A stretch of 64,000 nucleotides of DNA from Orientallactaga sibirica (taxonomy: Eukaryota > Chordata > Mammalia > Rodentia > Dipodidae). This document shows, one piece after another, positions 12,245-25,821 of this stretch. Under the pieces are notes generated by a model that worked only from the letters and a program-made list of their open reading frames with translations, ran no database searches and was not told the DNA's origin. Positions within the stretch are counted from its first letter, which is position 1; every line of letters starts with the position of its first letter. The position numbers and the translations under genes were made by a program. The DNA lies in assembly GCA_036365145.1 (NCBI GenBank), contig JAEOAD010000988.1, forward strand, positions 95,546 to 159,545. Direction: 5' to 3'.

Positions 12245-12379
12245 GACTGTGAGTAGCCTAGCTGGAGGAGAAAAATTGGCACTCCAGAGATTTCTTGCTG
12301 AATAGAATATCAGGCTTGGAGATTAGTCACTTACTAGAGTTGTTGGGCTGGGACATACAGAGTTTGGTGTTCACCATGT
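12245..12379. other. Short unassigned stretch between the class I relic and the MaLR 3' end
   Basis: No gene, repeat family or motif was recognised in this interval. Confidence 0.4.
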
Positions 12380-12622
12380 TTAAATCTTGTATTGGTTGAA
12401 TATTTTTTGTTATGTCCAATGCCATCTTTTGCAGTGTGACTGTTTACGCTGTTCCACTATAGTTTTGGGGGGACTTTTTGCTATCACAGCACCTTTAAAA
12501 CATCTTCAACTATGGCCATGTTTGAACATCATTAGGATAGATACATCTATGGGGACATTTAAAGTTGAAATGAAGGCATTGTATTTTATATCATGTAGGG
12601 CTATCAGGGGTTCAGGGTGGAA
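12380..12622 (+). mobile_element. MaLR internal 3' end
   Basis: The segment ends in a purine-rich tract ('aggggttcagggtggaa') directly before the TGTGG start of the LTR at 12623, the usual position of a polypurine tract. The '...aagttgaaatgaaggcatt' run resembles the 3' part of rodent MT/ORR-type internal sequences as I know them. Confidence 0.5.
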
Positions 12623-12749
12623 TGTGGTCATTTAATTAATTTGTCTCCCATAAACTTATGTGTTCTGAATGCTAGGTTTCCAGGTGATGGAGATTTGGGA
12701 ATTAACACCTCCTGGAAAGAGTGTATTGTTGGAGGTGGGCTTATGGGTA
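12623..12749 (+). mobile_element. MaLR LTR, left half, split by ERVL provirus
   Basis: It starts 'tgtggtcatttaattaattt' and continues 'ctcccataaacttatgtg', typical of MaLR LTRs. It is cut at 'gggta' (12745-12749), the target-site copy left of the ERVL provirus. The right half resumes after 18945. Confidence 0.7.
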
Positions 12750-13299
12750 TGTATTAATCAGGGTTTTCTAGAGGAACAGAAAGGACAGAATGAATTGTAT
12801 TCAAAGGGAATTTATTGGATTAGCTTGCAACAGTCCAGCAATAGCAGGTTTCAGGTCTGAGAGTCAAGGAACCCAGTAGCCACTCAGTCCACAAGGTTGG
12901 AGGCCTCAGCAGTCCTGATGCGGCACTGAAGGCCTGGAGGCTTTTTGGAGAGACGCTGCTCTTCAATCCACCCTGGTCTTCAGTCCACACTGGAAAGCAG
13001 CTAACACCAAGCAGCAAGCACCAAGTGGCAAGCAACATGCGGCAAGCACCACGTGGCAAGCAGCGAGCAGCACCAGCAGCCAGGTGGGAGAGAGAGAGAG
13101 TCTTTCTTCCCAGAGCTTCTTTTTATCAACCTGCCCCCTCCTTCAAGAGGGGCCACCCACTCTGGGGGAAGGGCTCATCCCTGGGGGGAAGGATTCTTCC
13201 TTTAGTTAATCCTTCCTAGAGGCAGCCTCAAAGACGCACTTATGAGGAATGTCTGTAGATTCCTAAACAAATCAAGTTGACACAAACTTAACCATCACA
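12750..13299 (-). mobile_element. ERVL provirus 3' LTR
   Basis: This is the 550-bp LTR of the minus-strand provirus. On the minus strand it begins 'tgtgatggttaagtttgtg' and ends '...ttaatcagggttttc' reversed to a CA end. The start resembles MLT2-type ERVL LTRs. An AATAAA signal lies at 12811-12816. It matches the other LTR (18397-18940) along its length. About 26 differences in the first 230 positions, counted by eye, give roughly 10 percent divergence, so the insertion is old. The target-site copy 'gggta' is at 12745-12749. Confidence 0.92.
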
Positions 13300-13313
13300 A
13301 GTCCACCCCTTGT
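13300..13313 (-). promoter_or_regulatory. ERVL polypurine tract
   Basis: The minus strand reads 'acaaggggtggact' directly before the LTR start. This is the expected place and composition for the plus-strand primer of reverse transcription. Confidence 0.7.
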
Positions 13314-13433
13314 CAGCTTTATACCAAACCATATATCCTTACATTCTACTTAGTTTCCAAATGAAGAGAGTAACAAGGTCATAATTCCACCTAACATGAT
13401 ATAATTATCCCTTGTACAACCAGAAATGCACAA

Positions 13434-14885
13434 TCATCCCATCCCCCCACCCACAATGCAAGTTCCTTGAGGAAGGCCAGGGGGAAATCTTAGCTTCCAG
13501 TTCAATGGAATGTTCTTTGTGCCTCCTGGCGAAAGCACTCCCCCCTCTGGAACCAAGACCTCTAGGCCAGCAGAGCGTAAGGTTGTGGGTACAGGAAGCA
13601 AAAATTTGGCTAATGGGTCACTTGGGGTGATGGTAAGTGGTACCATTCCCATTTCCACCCCTTGATTCCTGGACCCGTGAATCCGGGCTATAGGAGAAAC
13701 AGCGCCATATATAGGATGCTGATTCAGAGCATATACAGCCTGCTGGAGGACACGCCCCCAGCCCTCCAAGCTATTGCCACCTAGTTGGCACTGCAGCTGT
13801 TTCTTTAAAAGGCCATTCCACCGCTCTATCAAGCCAGCTGCTTCAGGGTGGTGGGGCACATGGTAAGACCAGTGAATTCCATGATCATGAGCCCACTGCT
13901 GTACTTCCTTGGCTGTGAAGTGAGTTCCTTGGTCAGAAGCAATGCTTTGTGGGATTCCATGACAGTGGATAAGGCATTCTGTAAGCCCAATGATGGTAGT
14001 TTTGGCAGAAGAATTACATGCAGGAAAAGCAAATGCATACCCAGAATAAGCGTCTATTCCAGTAAGGACAAAACGCTGCCCTTTCCATGATGGAAGAGGT
14101 CCAATATAGTCAACTTGCCACCAAGTTGCTGGCTGGTCACCACATGGAATACTACCATATCGGGGGCTCAGAGTTGGTCTCTGCTGCTGGCAGATTTGGC
14201 ACTCAGCAGCAGCCATAGCCAGGTCAGCCTTAGTTAGTGGAAGTCCATGTTGTTGGGCCCATGCATAACCTGCATCCCTGCCACCATGGCCACTTTGTTT
14301 ATGGGCCCATTGGGCAATGACAGGGGTGGCTGAGGAAAGAGGTTGACCACTGTCCACAGAATGGGTCAGCTTATCTACTTGATTATTAAAGTCCTCCTCT
14401 GATGAGGTCACCTTCTGATGAGCATAAACATGGGACACAAGTATCTTTATATCCTTTGCCCATTCAGAGAGCTCTATCCACATACACCTTCCCCAAATGT
14501 CCTTTTCACCAATTTTCCAATCATGCTCCTTCCAAGTCCTGGACCAGCCTGCCAAACCATTGGCCACAGCCCATGAATCAGTGTATAACCGCACATCTGG
14601 CCATTTTTCCTTCCAAGCAAAATGCACAACCATGTGTACTGCCCGTAGTTCTGCCCATTGTGAAGACTTCCCTTCACCACAGTCCTTCAGAGTTGTCCTA
14701 GGAAGGGGCTGTAATGCTGCAGCTGTCCACCTCTGGGACATGCCCACATAGCGTGCTGAACCATCTGTAAACCATGCCCTAGTCTTCTCCTCTTCAGTCA
14801 ACTGATCATAGCGCACACCCCATGATGCCATAGGTGCATGCTTGGGGACAGAAGGCGTTGAAACAGGAGCAGCAAACATAGGCAT
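13434..14885 (-). pseudogene. ERVL pol, RNase H and integrase, with truncated dUTPase-like end
   Basis: A 483-codon open frame, the longest viral frame here. RNase H occupies about residues 36-175, with acidic residues D41 (FTDGS), E79 and D103 (YTDS) and a late D171. Integrase follows: zinc-binding H195, H200, C229 and C232, then core D259, D318 (ASDQG) and E354. After integrase, residues about 425-470 resemble the start of the class III dUTPase (SAG near 438, then PGGT). The frame stops at 483, about 130 bases before the polypurine tract, so the dUTPase domain is mostly missing. The frame is separated from RT by a frame change. Similarity to murine ERV-L pol is from family knowledge, not a search. 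Confidence 0.85.
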
Positions 14886-15025
14886 TTGGGCAACCTCCTC
14901 ATGTAACTTACTCGTGCCTTCAGGGCCTGCTCAAGCCCAGTCACAGATATACCACTTCCACTTGATGATGGACTGCTGCTCTTCACGTCCAACTTTATGG
15001 CCTGGTGGGTCAGATAACACCCAGC
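14886..15025 (-). pseudogene. ERVL pol connection region with frame change
   Basis: Between the RT frame (ends 15026) and the RNase H frame (starts 14885), the pol reading continues in a third frame (14992-14798). At least one indel has therefore disrupted pol here. Confidence 0.6.
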
Positions 15026-15997
15026 TCATAATGGTCGCATAATAACTTGATGGCCCATTGTCAAGCGTTCAGTTTCTATTAAGGCCCAATAGCAAGCAAA
15101 GAGCTGTCTCTCAAAGGGAGAATAATTGTCTGCAGATGATGGCAGGGCCTTGCTCCAGAATCCCAAGGGCCTCTGGTGTAATTCACCTATGGGGGCCTGC
15201 CAAAGACTCCAAAGGGCATCCCTATCTGCCACTGACACCTCAGGTATCATTGGATCTGCTGGATCATATGGCCCAAGTGGCAGAGCCGCCTGCACAGCAG
15301 CCTTGACCTGTTGAAGAGCCTTCTCTTTTTCTGGGCCCCACTGAAAACTAGTAGCTTTCTGAGTCACTTGGTATATGGGATGGAGTAACACACCCAAGTG
15401 AGGAATGTGCTGTCTCCAAAATCGAAATAGGCCCACTAGACATTGCGCTTCCTTCTTAGTGGTAGGAGGGGCCAGGTGCAACAACTTATCCTTTACCTTA
15501 GAAGGAATATCCCTGCATGCCCCACACCACTGAACTCCTAGAAATTTCACAGAGGTGGAAGGTCCTTGAATTTTGGATGGATTTATTTCCCATCCTCTGA
15601 TGTGCATATGCTGTACCAGCAACTCCAGAGTGGCTGCCACCTCCTGCTCATTTGATCCAATCAGCATAATGTCATCGATATAATGGACCAATGTGACACC
15701 TTGTGGAAGGCACAAGTGATAAAGATCCCTGCGAACTAAGATATGACACAGGGCTGGAGAGTTAATATAACCTTGAGGTAACACAGTAAATGTGTACTGC
15801 TGACCTTGCCAGCTGAAGGCAAATTGCTTCTGGTGGTCCTTATGGACAGGTATGGAGAAGAAAGCATTCGCAAGATCAATAGCTGCATACCAGGTACAAG
15901 GAGATGTGTTAATCTGCTCAAGTAAAGAAACCACATCTGGTACAGCAGCTGCAATTGGAGTCACCACCTGATTAAGTTTCCGATAATCCACTGTCAT
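15026..15997 (-). pseudogene. ERVL reverse transcriptase domain
   Basis: A 323-codon frame begins inside the RT fingers (VDYRKLN at residues 3-9). The first catalytic aspartate is D41, LPQGY is at 73-77, and the YIDD box is at 106-109 (DNA 15671-15682). Fingers, palm, thumb and the start of the connection domain are present, so catalytic motifs are kept. The upstream part joins the protease frame only through stops and frame changes. No intact gag-pro-pol can be read. Confidence 0.9.
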
Positions 15998-16100
15998 TCT
16001 CCAGGATCCGTCTGTCTTCTGAACAGGTCAAATAGGGAAGTTAAAGGGAGATGTGGTGGGAACCACCACCCCTGCATCCTTCAAGTCATTTATAGTGGCA

Positions 16101-16619
16101 TTAAAACTCTGCAATTCCTCCAGGGATGCAATACTGGTTCTGGTTCACTATTTTCCTTGGTAGAGGGAGCTCCAATGGCTTCCATTTGGCCTTCCCAAAC
16201 ATAATGGCCCTCACCCCACAAGTCAAAGAACCAATGTTGGGGTTTTGCCAACTCCTAAGTATATCTATCCCAATTATGCATTCTGGGATTGTGGAAATAA
16301 CCACAGGATGAGTTCAGGGACACACTGGACCTACTGTCAGTCTAACATTTGTCAAAACTCCATTCATTACCTGACCTCCATAAGCACCTACTTTAACTGG
16401 AGGGCCATGATGGTGGTTGGGGTCTCCTGGAATCAATGTCAATTCAGAGCCAGTGTCCAGTAAGCCCCGCAAATTCTGATTATTTCCTTTTCCCCAGTGT
16501 ACAGTCACCCTAGCAAAAGGCCATAGGTCCCTCTGAGGAAGGATAGGACTAAGCTTAATATTGAAACTTTTGGGGATTATGGGAGGGTTCTTCCTCAAGG
16601 GACCTGGCCGCCCCTTCAA
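16101..16619 (-). pseudogene. ERVL protease region with in-frame stop
   Basis: Two pieces in the same frame (16619-16314 and 16304-16101) are separated by an in-frame TGA near 16312. The first carries the retroviral aspartic protease active site GLLDTGSELT, and the second continues with GIDIL, typical of the protease core end. The enzyme would act as a dimer to cleave the polyprotein; the stop breaks it. Confidence 0.75.
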
Positions 16620-16708
16620 TCAAGGGGCTCAGGATCTGTAAACTGACTCAAGTCTGGAAACTGGTTAAGAGGCCTTGATTCTCTGTTGCTATAATTCAAA
16701 GTGGCCTT

Positions 16709-18352
16709 TCAGTCCTTTGCTCTGGAACTTTTCTGCTTATACAGATCAAGCAGGAACTTAGTAGGTTTTTTATCTATTTCATTTCTGGGAGCACCATGAT
16801 TAAGCAGCCAGTACCAAAGGTCTATATGGGTCATACTGTTATGAGCATTGTTTTGCCTGCACTGTCCATTATGGTAAACATGCTCACCTTGCCTTTGGTG
16901 ATTCAGTGCTGGTACTTGAACCTTGTTACCCCGAGAGTCAGTTAGACCCATTGCATCTAAGTCACTTAATGCAGAAACCACGGCTCCCAATGTGATGTCT
17001 TCTTTACATAAAAGACCATAATTGAGGACTTTAAGTATGTTGGCGCTTCCCTCACAAATCTGTTTCTTATAGTCTTAGTGAAGGGCACATCTTCTGGACG
17101 CTCCCATTGTGGGCTTAAAGATGAGTTTACATGGTAAATCCACTCCAGCATTCCAAGTTCTCTGAGCCTTTTAATCCCTTAATCAACATTAAGCCAAGGG
17201 ATATCAGACAGCTCAAGCTTATTCACAGTAGGCCATCTTTGGATCCATACTTCAGCCAACCAATCAAATAAACTCTTGGCACCCCTTCCAACTACATGAG
17301 TTGCAGTGTTAAATCTAAAATCTCTGGTCAGTGGGCCCATTTCAATAAATTCAGCCTGATCTAATCTTATATTCCTTCCTCCATCATCCCATACTCTTAA
17401 AATCCATTCCCACATATATTCTCCATACTTCTGCCTGTACAAGTTAGAAAGCTCCTGAAGTTCTTTAGGGGTGTATCTCACTTCCTCTTGAGTCACACTT
17501 TCTAACTCCCCTTTAGGGGCCTGCCTAGCCTTACACCTTGTTATAGGCCTAGAGGCAAAGATGGGTGGGCTCTGAGAAGCAACAGCACATCCTGCAGGGA
17601 GGGTCATTGCTGCTTCCTCAGGCAAAGAAGGAATGATTCCCTGAGGCAAGTGTGGAGAGGGCAATACTTCAGGGTGTGGGGGTGGGGATGCAACTGCAGC
17701 TAAAGGAGGGGAAGCCACATTCTCATGCAAAACAACTTCTTCAGAATCTGAGAGTTCAGTGTCCCCAGATTCTTCAGGATCTTCCCATACTTCCCCATCC
17801 CAAGTCATGGGATCCAACTCTTTTCCAACCAATGCCCTCACTTTAACTTCTGGTAGCTTCTGAGGCTGGTAATTGAGCTTATGCTGCAAGTTAACCAATC
17901 TTAGAATGAGAGCTTGAGTTTGGCTTTCTGCAATTCGAGCCCCTGTTCTGACTAGAGAGGAGATTTTCCTCCAGGGCACCCTTAGAAACCTTCAGATCAT
18001 GTATGTGGGTCTTAAGCATGGAAATTTCCTTTTGGAGCTTTTCATTTTCTCCCAACAGTTTATCTAGAGATGCCAGAAGAAACCATCCAGCATCATCATT
18101 CGTAGTACTTTTCCACAGATATTCAAAAGTTCTACATACAGAGTCACTAAATTCCTTGCTCTTCACAAGAAATGACTCAGAATCACCAAATACATCTATC
18201 TCACGGAGTTTGTTAAATAGTGCACACCATGGATTATTAGTGCCCTCCTTATTACCACTTAAAGTGCTCTCCTTATTACCAGAAGAACCTTTAGTGGCAC
18301 TGAAGTTGGACAACCAACTCCACAAACCACCAAGCCTACTAGGGAAATCCAT
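16709..18352 (-). pseudogene. ERVL gag, multiply broken
   Basis: The gag reading starts about 40 bases from the primer site (frame 18352-17891). It shifts frame near 17960 into 17979-17179, meets an in-frame stop, continues at 17151-16966, and shifts again into 16990-16709. The N-terminal part has a strongly helical, charged, leucine-rich stretch (residues about 95-135 of the first frame) that looks coiled-coil. A proline-rich and acidic linker follows. I see no CCHC zinc knuckle. A diverged copy of part of this gag lies at 35425-35645. Confidence 0.75.
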
Positions 18353-18376
18353 CCTTACAATTCTGTTTCTCTAGAA

Positions 18377-18391
18377 CCACTCCTGGTACCA
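18377..18391 (-). promoter_or_regulatory. ERVL primer binding site, tRNA-Leu type
   Basis: On the minus strand, five bases after the 5' LTR, the sequence is 'tggtaccaggagtgg'. This is the complement of the 3' end of a tRNA-Leu(TAA) including CCA. ERVL elements are named for a leucine primer, so the site supports both the class and the orientation. Confidence 0.85.
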
Positions 18392-18396
18392 CAATC

Positions 18397-18940
18397 TGTA
18401 TTAGTCAGGCTTCTCTAGAGGAACAGAACGGATAGAATGAATTGTATTAAAAGGGAATTTATTGGATTAGATTAAAACAGTCCAACAATAGCAAGTTGCA
18501 GGTCTGAGAGTCAAGGAACCCGGTAGCTGCTCAGTCCACAAGGCTGGAGGCCTCAGCAGTCCCAATGTGGCACTAAAGGCCTGAAGGTTTCCTGGAGAGA
18601 TGCTGCTCTTCAGTCCACCCTGGTCTTCAGTCCACACTGGAAAGCAGCTAACACCAAGCAGCAAGCACCATGCAGCAAGCACCACGCGGCAAGCACCAAG
18701 CACCAAGCGGCAAGCAGTGATCATCGCCGGCAGCCAGGTGGGAGAGAGAGAGAGCCTTTCTTCCCAGAGCTTCTTTTTATCAACCATCCCCCTTCTCCCC
18801 CCTCCTCTGGGGGAAGGGCTCACCCCTGAGGAGGATTCTTCCTTTAGTTAATCCATCCTAGAGGCAGCTCAGAGACACATTTATGAGGAATGTCTGTGGA
18901 TTCCTAAACAAATCAAGTTGACACAAACTTAACCACCACA
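18397..18940 (-). mobile_element. ERVL provirus 5' LTR
   Basis: This 544-bp LTR is the promoter end of the minus-strand provirus. Its minus-strand start is 'tgtggtggttaagtttgtg' and an AATAAA signal lies at 18458-18463. The target-site copy 'gggaa' at 18941-18945 matches 'gggta' at the other end in four of five positions, as expected for the 5-bp duplication of ERVL. Confidence 0.92.
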
Positions 18941-18945
18941 GGGAA

Positions 18946-19120
18946 TTATGCCTTGATCATGCGATTTCTGTCACCAATGCAAACCTGACTGCAACAGGCA
19001 CAGTGTTTCAAAAAAATCACACCTTATGATCCATCCATGTAACTGTAAAATATAGTCTTCCTGATGTCATAAGTGATATATTGGATGTATTCTTGCATCT
19101 GTTTGCAAAGATTGTGTTTA
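18946..19120 (+). mobile_element. MaLR LTR, right half
   Basis: Sequence after the ERVL target copy continues the MaLR LTR split at 12749. The exact end is uncertain, near 19070. Boundaries come from context because the 3' half is diverged. Confidence 0.45.
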
Positions 19121-19133
19121 AATCTTTTGCTTC

Positions 19134-20486
19134 AGGCTGAAACAGTGATCCTTCAGCAGGCCTACAGAGGGAATACTCGAACCACAAGAACCTGGAGAGA
19201 ACATGATGAAGGCCAACTTTAATCTTGTCCTGCTTCTCTTTCTTTTCTCTCTCTCTCCCTCCCTCCGGCCCTCCCTCTCTCTCTCTCTTTCTCTCTTTCT
19301 CTCTCTCTCTCTCCCTCTCCTCTCTATACTCACTTTCTCTTTTACATTATATATCTTTTTCCTCCCTCATCTTCCTAGGTTCAGACTTATAACTCCCAGT
19401 GCCAGCAGGGGGTTAACTTCCACAATGAGCTGTTGATCTGAAACACCTACAAGGTTCCCCCCAAAAAGACAGACTTCGGTCAGAGTACTTGGTGACCCAC
19501 CAAAGGTTAATGGTAAGACCCTACTGTCGAAGACAGCATACGTGTGTGAGACCAAACAGAGAGAGAGACCTGGCCAGAATCTGGAAGAAGGTCAGTCCCC
19601 AGACAGTTAGCTAGTCTAGTACCAGAGGGTGCTACACGAGCAACTGGGGGAAAATGTCTGACATTGGTCCAAACAACTTGCAGTCTAAGATACCCAGCAG
19701 GAAACAATCTGACAAAATGCTCATACAAGTGCAGTAGTGGCAAACAGCCATGGTGGGTTACCAACTGCTCTTGATTTGGCTAATAAATCCATTCAGTGGA
19801 ATGGAACTCATTGCTGGAACTGGGAAATAAGTCAAAGCCATGTAGAAAAAATGAGCTCAGTCTCCAAGATCTAGTGGCCACCAAATGTGGGCTAGAAGAG
19901 AGCCAATGCATATAAAGTTCCCTCCAAAACATATATGGTTATCCCTTCTATCTAGTGCTAACTTTTCTCTCCATTGGAGAATTTGCTTATCTCTTTTCAG
20001 GTGGACAACGAACCTGAAGGGAGGATCAGCTAACCACACCTCACCAGCTGAAACCATAGAACAACGCAGGGGAAGGGCAAGAATACAGCGCTCAAGGCGA
20101 TCACAACACCAGAAAAAGGCTGAAGGAGATAAACACAGAGAACATCCAACTCCAACCAAGCCAGATATCCAGAGACACAGAGGCTCCCAAAACCTCATCA
20201 AGGAAGCAGAACTAAAATGACCCCAATGTGGCTCAGGGAAACTCGTGGAAGGGTGGGCGGAAAGATTGTTAGAGTCACAAGTTGGGGCATTATGCACAGA
20301 GACTGGGGCCTATCCACCAGAACTCTTGAGCAAACTCACAATGCATGACCCACATTCCCCATTGATGAGGGTCCCTTTGAAAGTGGGAGGACGGGGAGGA
20401 GGACAATGGAACCAATACTATGAATGTAAAATCAGAATAATATAAATAAAAAATATATATTAAAAAAAAAGAAAACGGCAAAAAAA
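19134..20486 (+). mobile_element. 5'-truncated LINE insertion with target duplication
   Basis: The element is flanked by 'aatcttttgcttc' (19121-19133) and 'aaccttttgcttc' (20487-20499), 12 of 13 equal. It ends in an A-rich tail (about 20440-20486). An internal CT-rich microsatellite spans about 19235-19325. The segment '...aagaccctactgtcgaagac' resembles the 3' untranslated region of LINE copies at 26800 and 33920. Open frames inside are low complexity. It lacks ORF2, so the copy cannot move on its own. Confidence 0.8.
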
Positions 20487-20499
20487 AACCTTTTGCTTC

Positions 20500-21683
20500 T
20501 ATGTATAAGAAATGGCCATAAAATATTACTGCTCTTTATAGAAATGTTTACATTAACAGAATCCCAGTTTTAGACATTGGGAGGTTAGCTATATCTATAC
20601 CAAGTCCTTCCTTGAACTTATAGCTCATCAATTCAGTGAGACAAACTAAAGAGAGAGATCTGGGATTCTTCGTGTCCTGGCCTTTTTTCTGTAATTAGGA
20701 ACAACCACACACAGTACATTAAAAATATTTTGTACATTTAATTTTTATTTTAAGGGCAGAGAGATACAGAGAACGAAAACAAGGTTTATGACAGAGCTTC
20801 TACCTGATGCAAACAAAATCCAGATGCATGTGACCTCTCCATTTGTCTTTATGTAGGCACTGGGGAATTAGTCACCAGTCCCTGGGCTTTGCAGGCAGTG
20901 ACCAATTTTGCCAACCCCAGAGCTAGCATTTTTACATAGGTACTGGTGATCCAACATTACTTCCTTGTGCTTGCATGGTATGCACTTTACCCAATTAACT
21001 ATCTCCTAAATCCTTTAAAACATTTTGATAGTCATATTTTACATATTGTTCTGACATTCATTACATTGCATATCAATTACATACACTAAAAATTCAATAA
21101 CAGCTGATCATATTGGCACATGCTTTTTATTCCCACACTCTGAAAGCAGAGATAGATGGATAACTGTGAGTTAGGGGCCAGCCTGAGAGTACCTAACAAG
21201 TTCCAGGTCAACATAAATTGAATAAAAACATGAGGCTAGAGGAGGAACTTTGCATTCAAACAAACATCCAAATTTTGCCCCTGGCCCACATAAACACATG
21301 AACATGGGTTTGAGATAACAGATGATTCCTTTTAAATTCAACATTCTTCCAGTTCCCAGAAACAGCTCAGAACACAGCAAGTACTCATCACACAAAATAC
21401 TACTATCAAAATTTCTTATACTCACACTCCATTCAGCTTTTAGCTTTTCAAATCATCACAATTGCCCATGAAGCTTTGGTTACACCATTGCATGGCTCCT
21501 CAAGTACAAGTTCCTAAATCAGTCCATATACTTCCCACAAACCAATTACAAAAGAAGAAATTTGACATTTTCAGAAATTCACCAAATGCATTTTTTAGAT
21601 TCAGTAATATTATTTTCAGGTTTTCAACATTCATTACATTCACATATGAATTCAAATATAAACTCCCTCACACTTAGTAGCTT
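20500..21683. other. Gene-free stretch with degraded SINEs
   Basis: It holds a degraded minus-strand B2-like SINE (about 20755-20935, seen by 'gggctttgcaggcagtgac') and a degraded plus-strand B1 (about 21105-21225). Nothing else is recognised. It lies downstream of the zinc finger array and may include the gene's 3' UTR, but I cannot place a polyadenylation site. Confidence 0.5.
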
Positions 21684-23441
<1,758 letters not shown>

Positions 23442-25375
23442 TCACCTGTGAGTTCTCTGATGCTTATTAAGATATGACTTGGAGATGAAGGCTTTTCCAC
23501 ATTCAATGCATTCATATGGCTTCTTAACTGTGTGCGTTTTCTGGTGTATGGTGAGCTTTGATTTGCGGTGGAAGGCTTTCCCACATTGAGAACATTGATA
23601 TGGCTTCTCACCTGTATGAATTCTCTGATGAATTTTGAGGTATGACTTGGTGCTGAAAGATTTTTCACATTTAGTACATTCATATGGCTTCTCACCTGTA
23701 TGAATTCTCTGATGAATTTTGAGGTATGACTTGGTGCTGAAAGATTTTTCACATTTAGTACATTCATATGGCTTCTCACCTGTATGAATTCTCTGATGAA
23801 TTTTGAGGCATGACTTGGTGCTGAAAGATTTTTCACATTCAGTACATACATATGGCTTCTCACCTGTGTGAGTTCTCTGATGCTTATTAAGATCTGACTT
23901 AGAGATGAAGGCTTTCCCACATTCAGTACATTTATATGGCTTTTCACCTGTATGAGTTTTGTGATGCTTAGTAAGATCTGACTTGGAGATGAAAGCTTTC
24001 CCACATTCAGTACATTCATATGGCTTTTCACCTGTGTGAGTTCTCTGATGCTTATTAAGATCTGACTTGAAGTTGAAGGCTTTCCCACATTCAATGCATT
24101 CATACAGTTTCTCACCTGTGTGAGTTTTCTGGTGTATAGTGAGCTTTGATTTGCAGTGGAAGGCTTTCCCACATTGAGAACATTGATATGGCTTCTCACC
24201 TGTATGAATTCTATGATGAATTTTGAGGTATGACTTGGTGCTGAAAGATTTTTCACATTCAGTACATACATAGGGCTTCTCACCTGTATGAATTTTCTGA
24301 TGATATTTGAGGCATGACTTGGTGCGGAAAGATTTTTCACATTGAGTACATTCATATGGCTTCTCACCTGTATGAATTCTCTGATGAATTGTGAGCCATG
24401 ACTTGGTGCTGAAAGATTTTTCACATTTAGTACATACATATGGCTTCTCACCTGTGTGGTTTCTCTGATGCTTATTAAGATCTGACTTGGAGATGAAGGC
24501 TTTCCCACATCTAATACATTCACATGGCTTTACACCTGTGTGAGTTCTATGATGAATAGTAAGACCTAACTTGAAGATGTAGTCTTTTCCACATTCAATG
24601 CATTCATATGGCTTCTTACCTGGGTGCGTTTTCTGGTGTATGGCGAGCTTTGATTTGTGGTGTAAGGCCTTCCCACATTGAGAACATTGGTATGGCTTCT
24701 CAACTGTATGAATTTTCTGATGATTTCTGAGGCATAACTTTGAGAGGAAAGATTTTTCACATTGAGTACATTCATATGGCATCTCACCTGTGTGGTTTCT
24801 CTGATGCTTATTAAGATCTGACTTGGAGATGAAGGCTTTCCCACATTTAATACATTCACATGGCTTTTCACCTGTGTGAGTTCTGTGATGGATAGTAAGA
24901 ACTGACTTGAACTTGAAGGCTTTCCCACATTCAATACATTCATATGGTTTCTCATATGTGTGAGTTTTCTGGTGTATAGTGAGCTTTGATTTGTGGTGGA
25001 AGGCTTTCCCACATTGAGTACATTGATATGGCTTCTCACGTGTATGAATTCTCTGATGAATTGTGAGCCATGACTTGGTGCTGAAAGATTTTTCACATTC
25101 AGTGCATACATATGGCTTCTTATCTGTGTGAATTTTCTGATGCTTATTAAGTGATGACTTGGAGATGAAAGCTTTCCCAAACTCAATACATTCATATCGC
25201 TTTTTATCTTTATGGGTTTGCTGATACATAGTGAGGTGTGTCTTGGAGACCAAGGCTGTCCCACATGTGTTTGTTCGTTGATGACAAGTGTGATGTAACT
25301 TCTGGTAAACAGCATTTTGGCATTGTTTTGAATCATCTGTCTTTGTCCAGTGCATTTTCTGTTGAATTTTTAATT
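23442..25375 (-). CDS. Zinc finger exon of a KRAB-C2H2 zinc finger protein
   Basis: This final coding exon gives 21 tandem C2H2 fingers joined by TGEKP-type linkers, plus a degenerate one before them. Nearly all keep both Cys and both His; the first proper finger has Phe for its second Cys. Fingers fall into a few repeating types with helix cores such as KSDLNKH, KSYLKIH and KSKLTIH. The acceptor 'tttgtatttctcag' puts the exon start at 25375. Its first two bases complete a codon with the last base of the KRAB-A exon (32354-32480), so the frame is open across that junction. The stop at 23442-23444 arises from a 2-base deletion in a linker. Such proteins bind DNA through the fingers and usually repress through KRAB. 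The exact ortholog is not recognised. Confidence 0.85.
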
Positions 25376-25821
25376 CTGAGAAATACAAAGAATATTATTA
25401 CATTCCAGATACTAAACAAAACTTTGAATCACCAAGGCTTCCTATTATTTGGTAGGGTATGTATTTTATGAAAAGATAACTGAAAACAAATATTTTAATA
25501 CTGTCTTAAAATTGACTTCCTTACTATTCTCTATGGTAAGTTTCTTGACTTCAGGCATGTCTTACACAACAAAGTACAAACTCAGCAAATGCTTTCCTAT
25601 TTACCACAATTTATTAGAGACCTCTCTCAACAAGATGACTTTTTGTTCTTTGCTTGGTTTTCTTGCCTGCTCAATAAGTTCTAATCTAATTTTGGTTGAA
25701 AACAGCAATTCTTTCTTGCATTAGGTTTATTCAACAATTTTATTTTCAGTGAAATAACCTATTGGGTAGAAAAAAGAAATGTTTTTCTGGTTTTTCCACT
25801 TGCAGTTACTTGCCTAAGTTT

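Noticed and set aside
18003..18374. 123-codon plus frame
   Set aside because: It is antisense to the ERVL gag start.
19203..19436. 77-codon leucine/serine-rich plus frame resembling a signal peptide
   Set aside because: It is a translation of the CT microsatellite inside a LINE.
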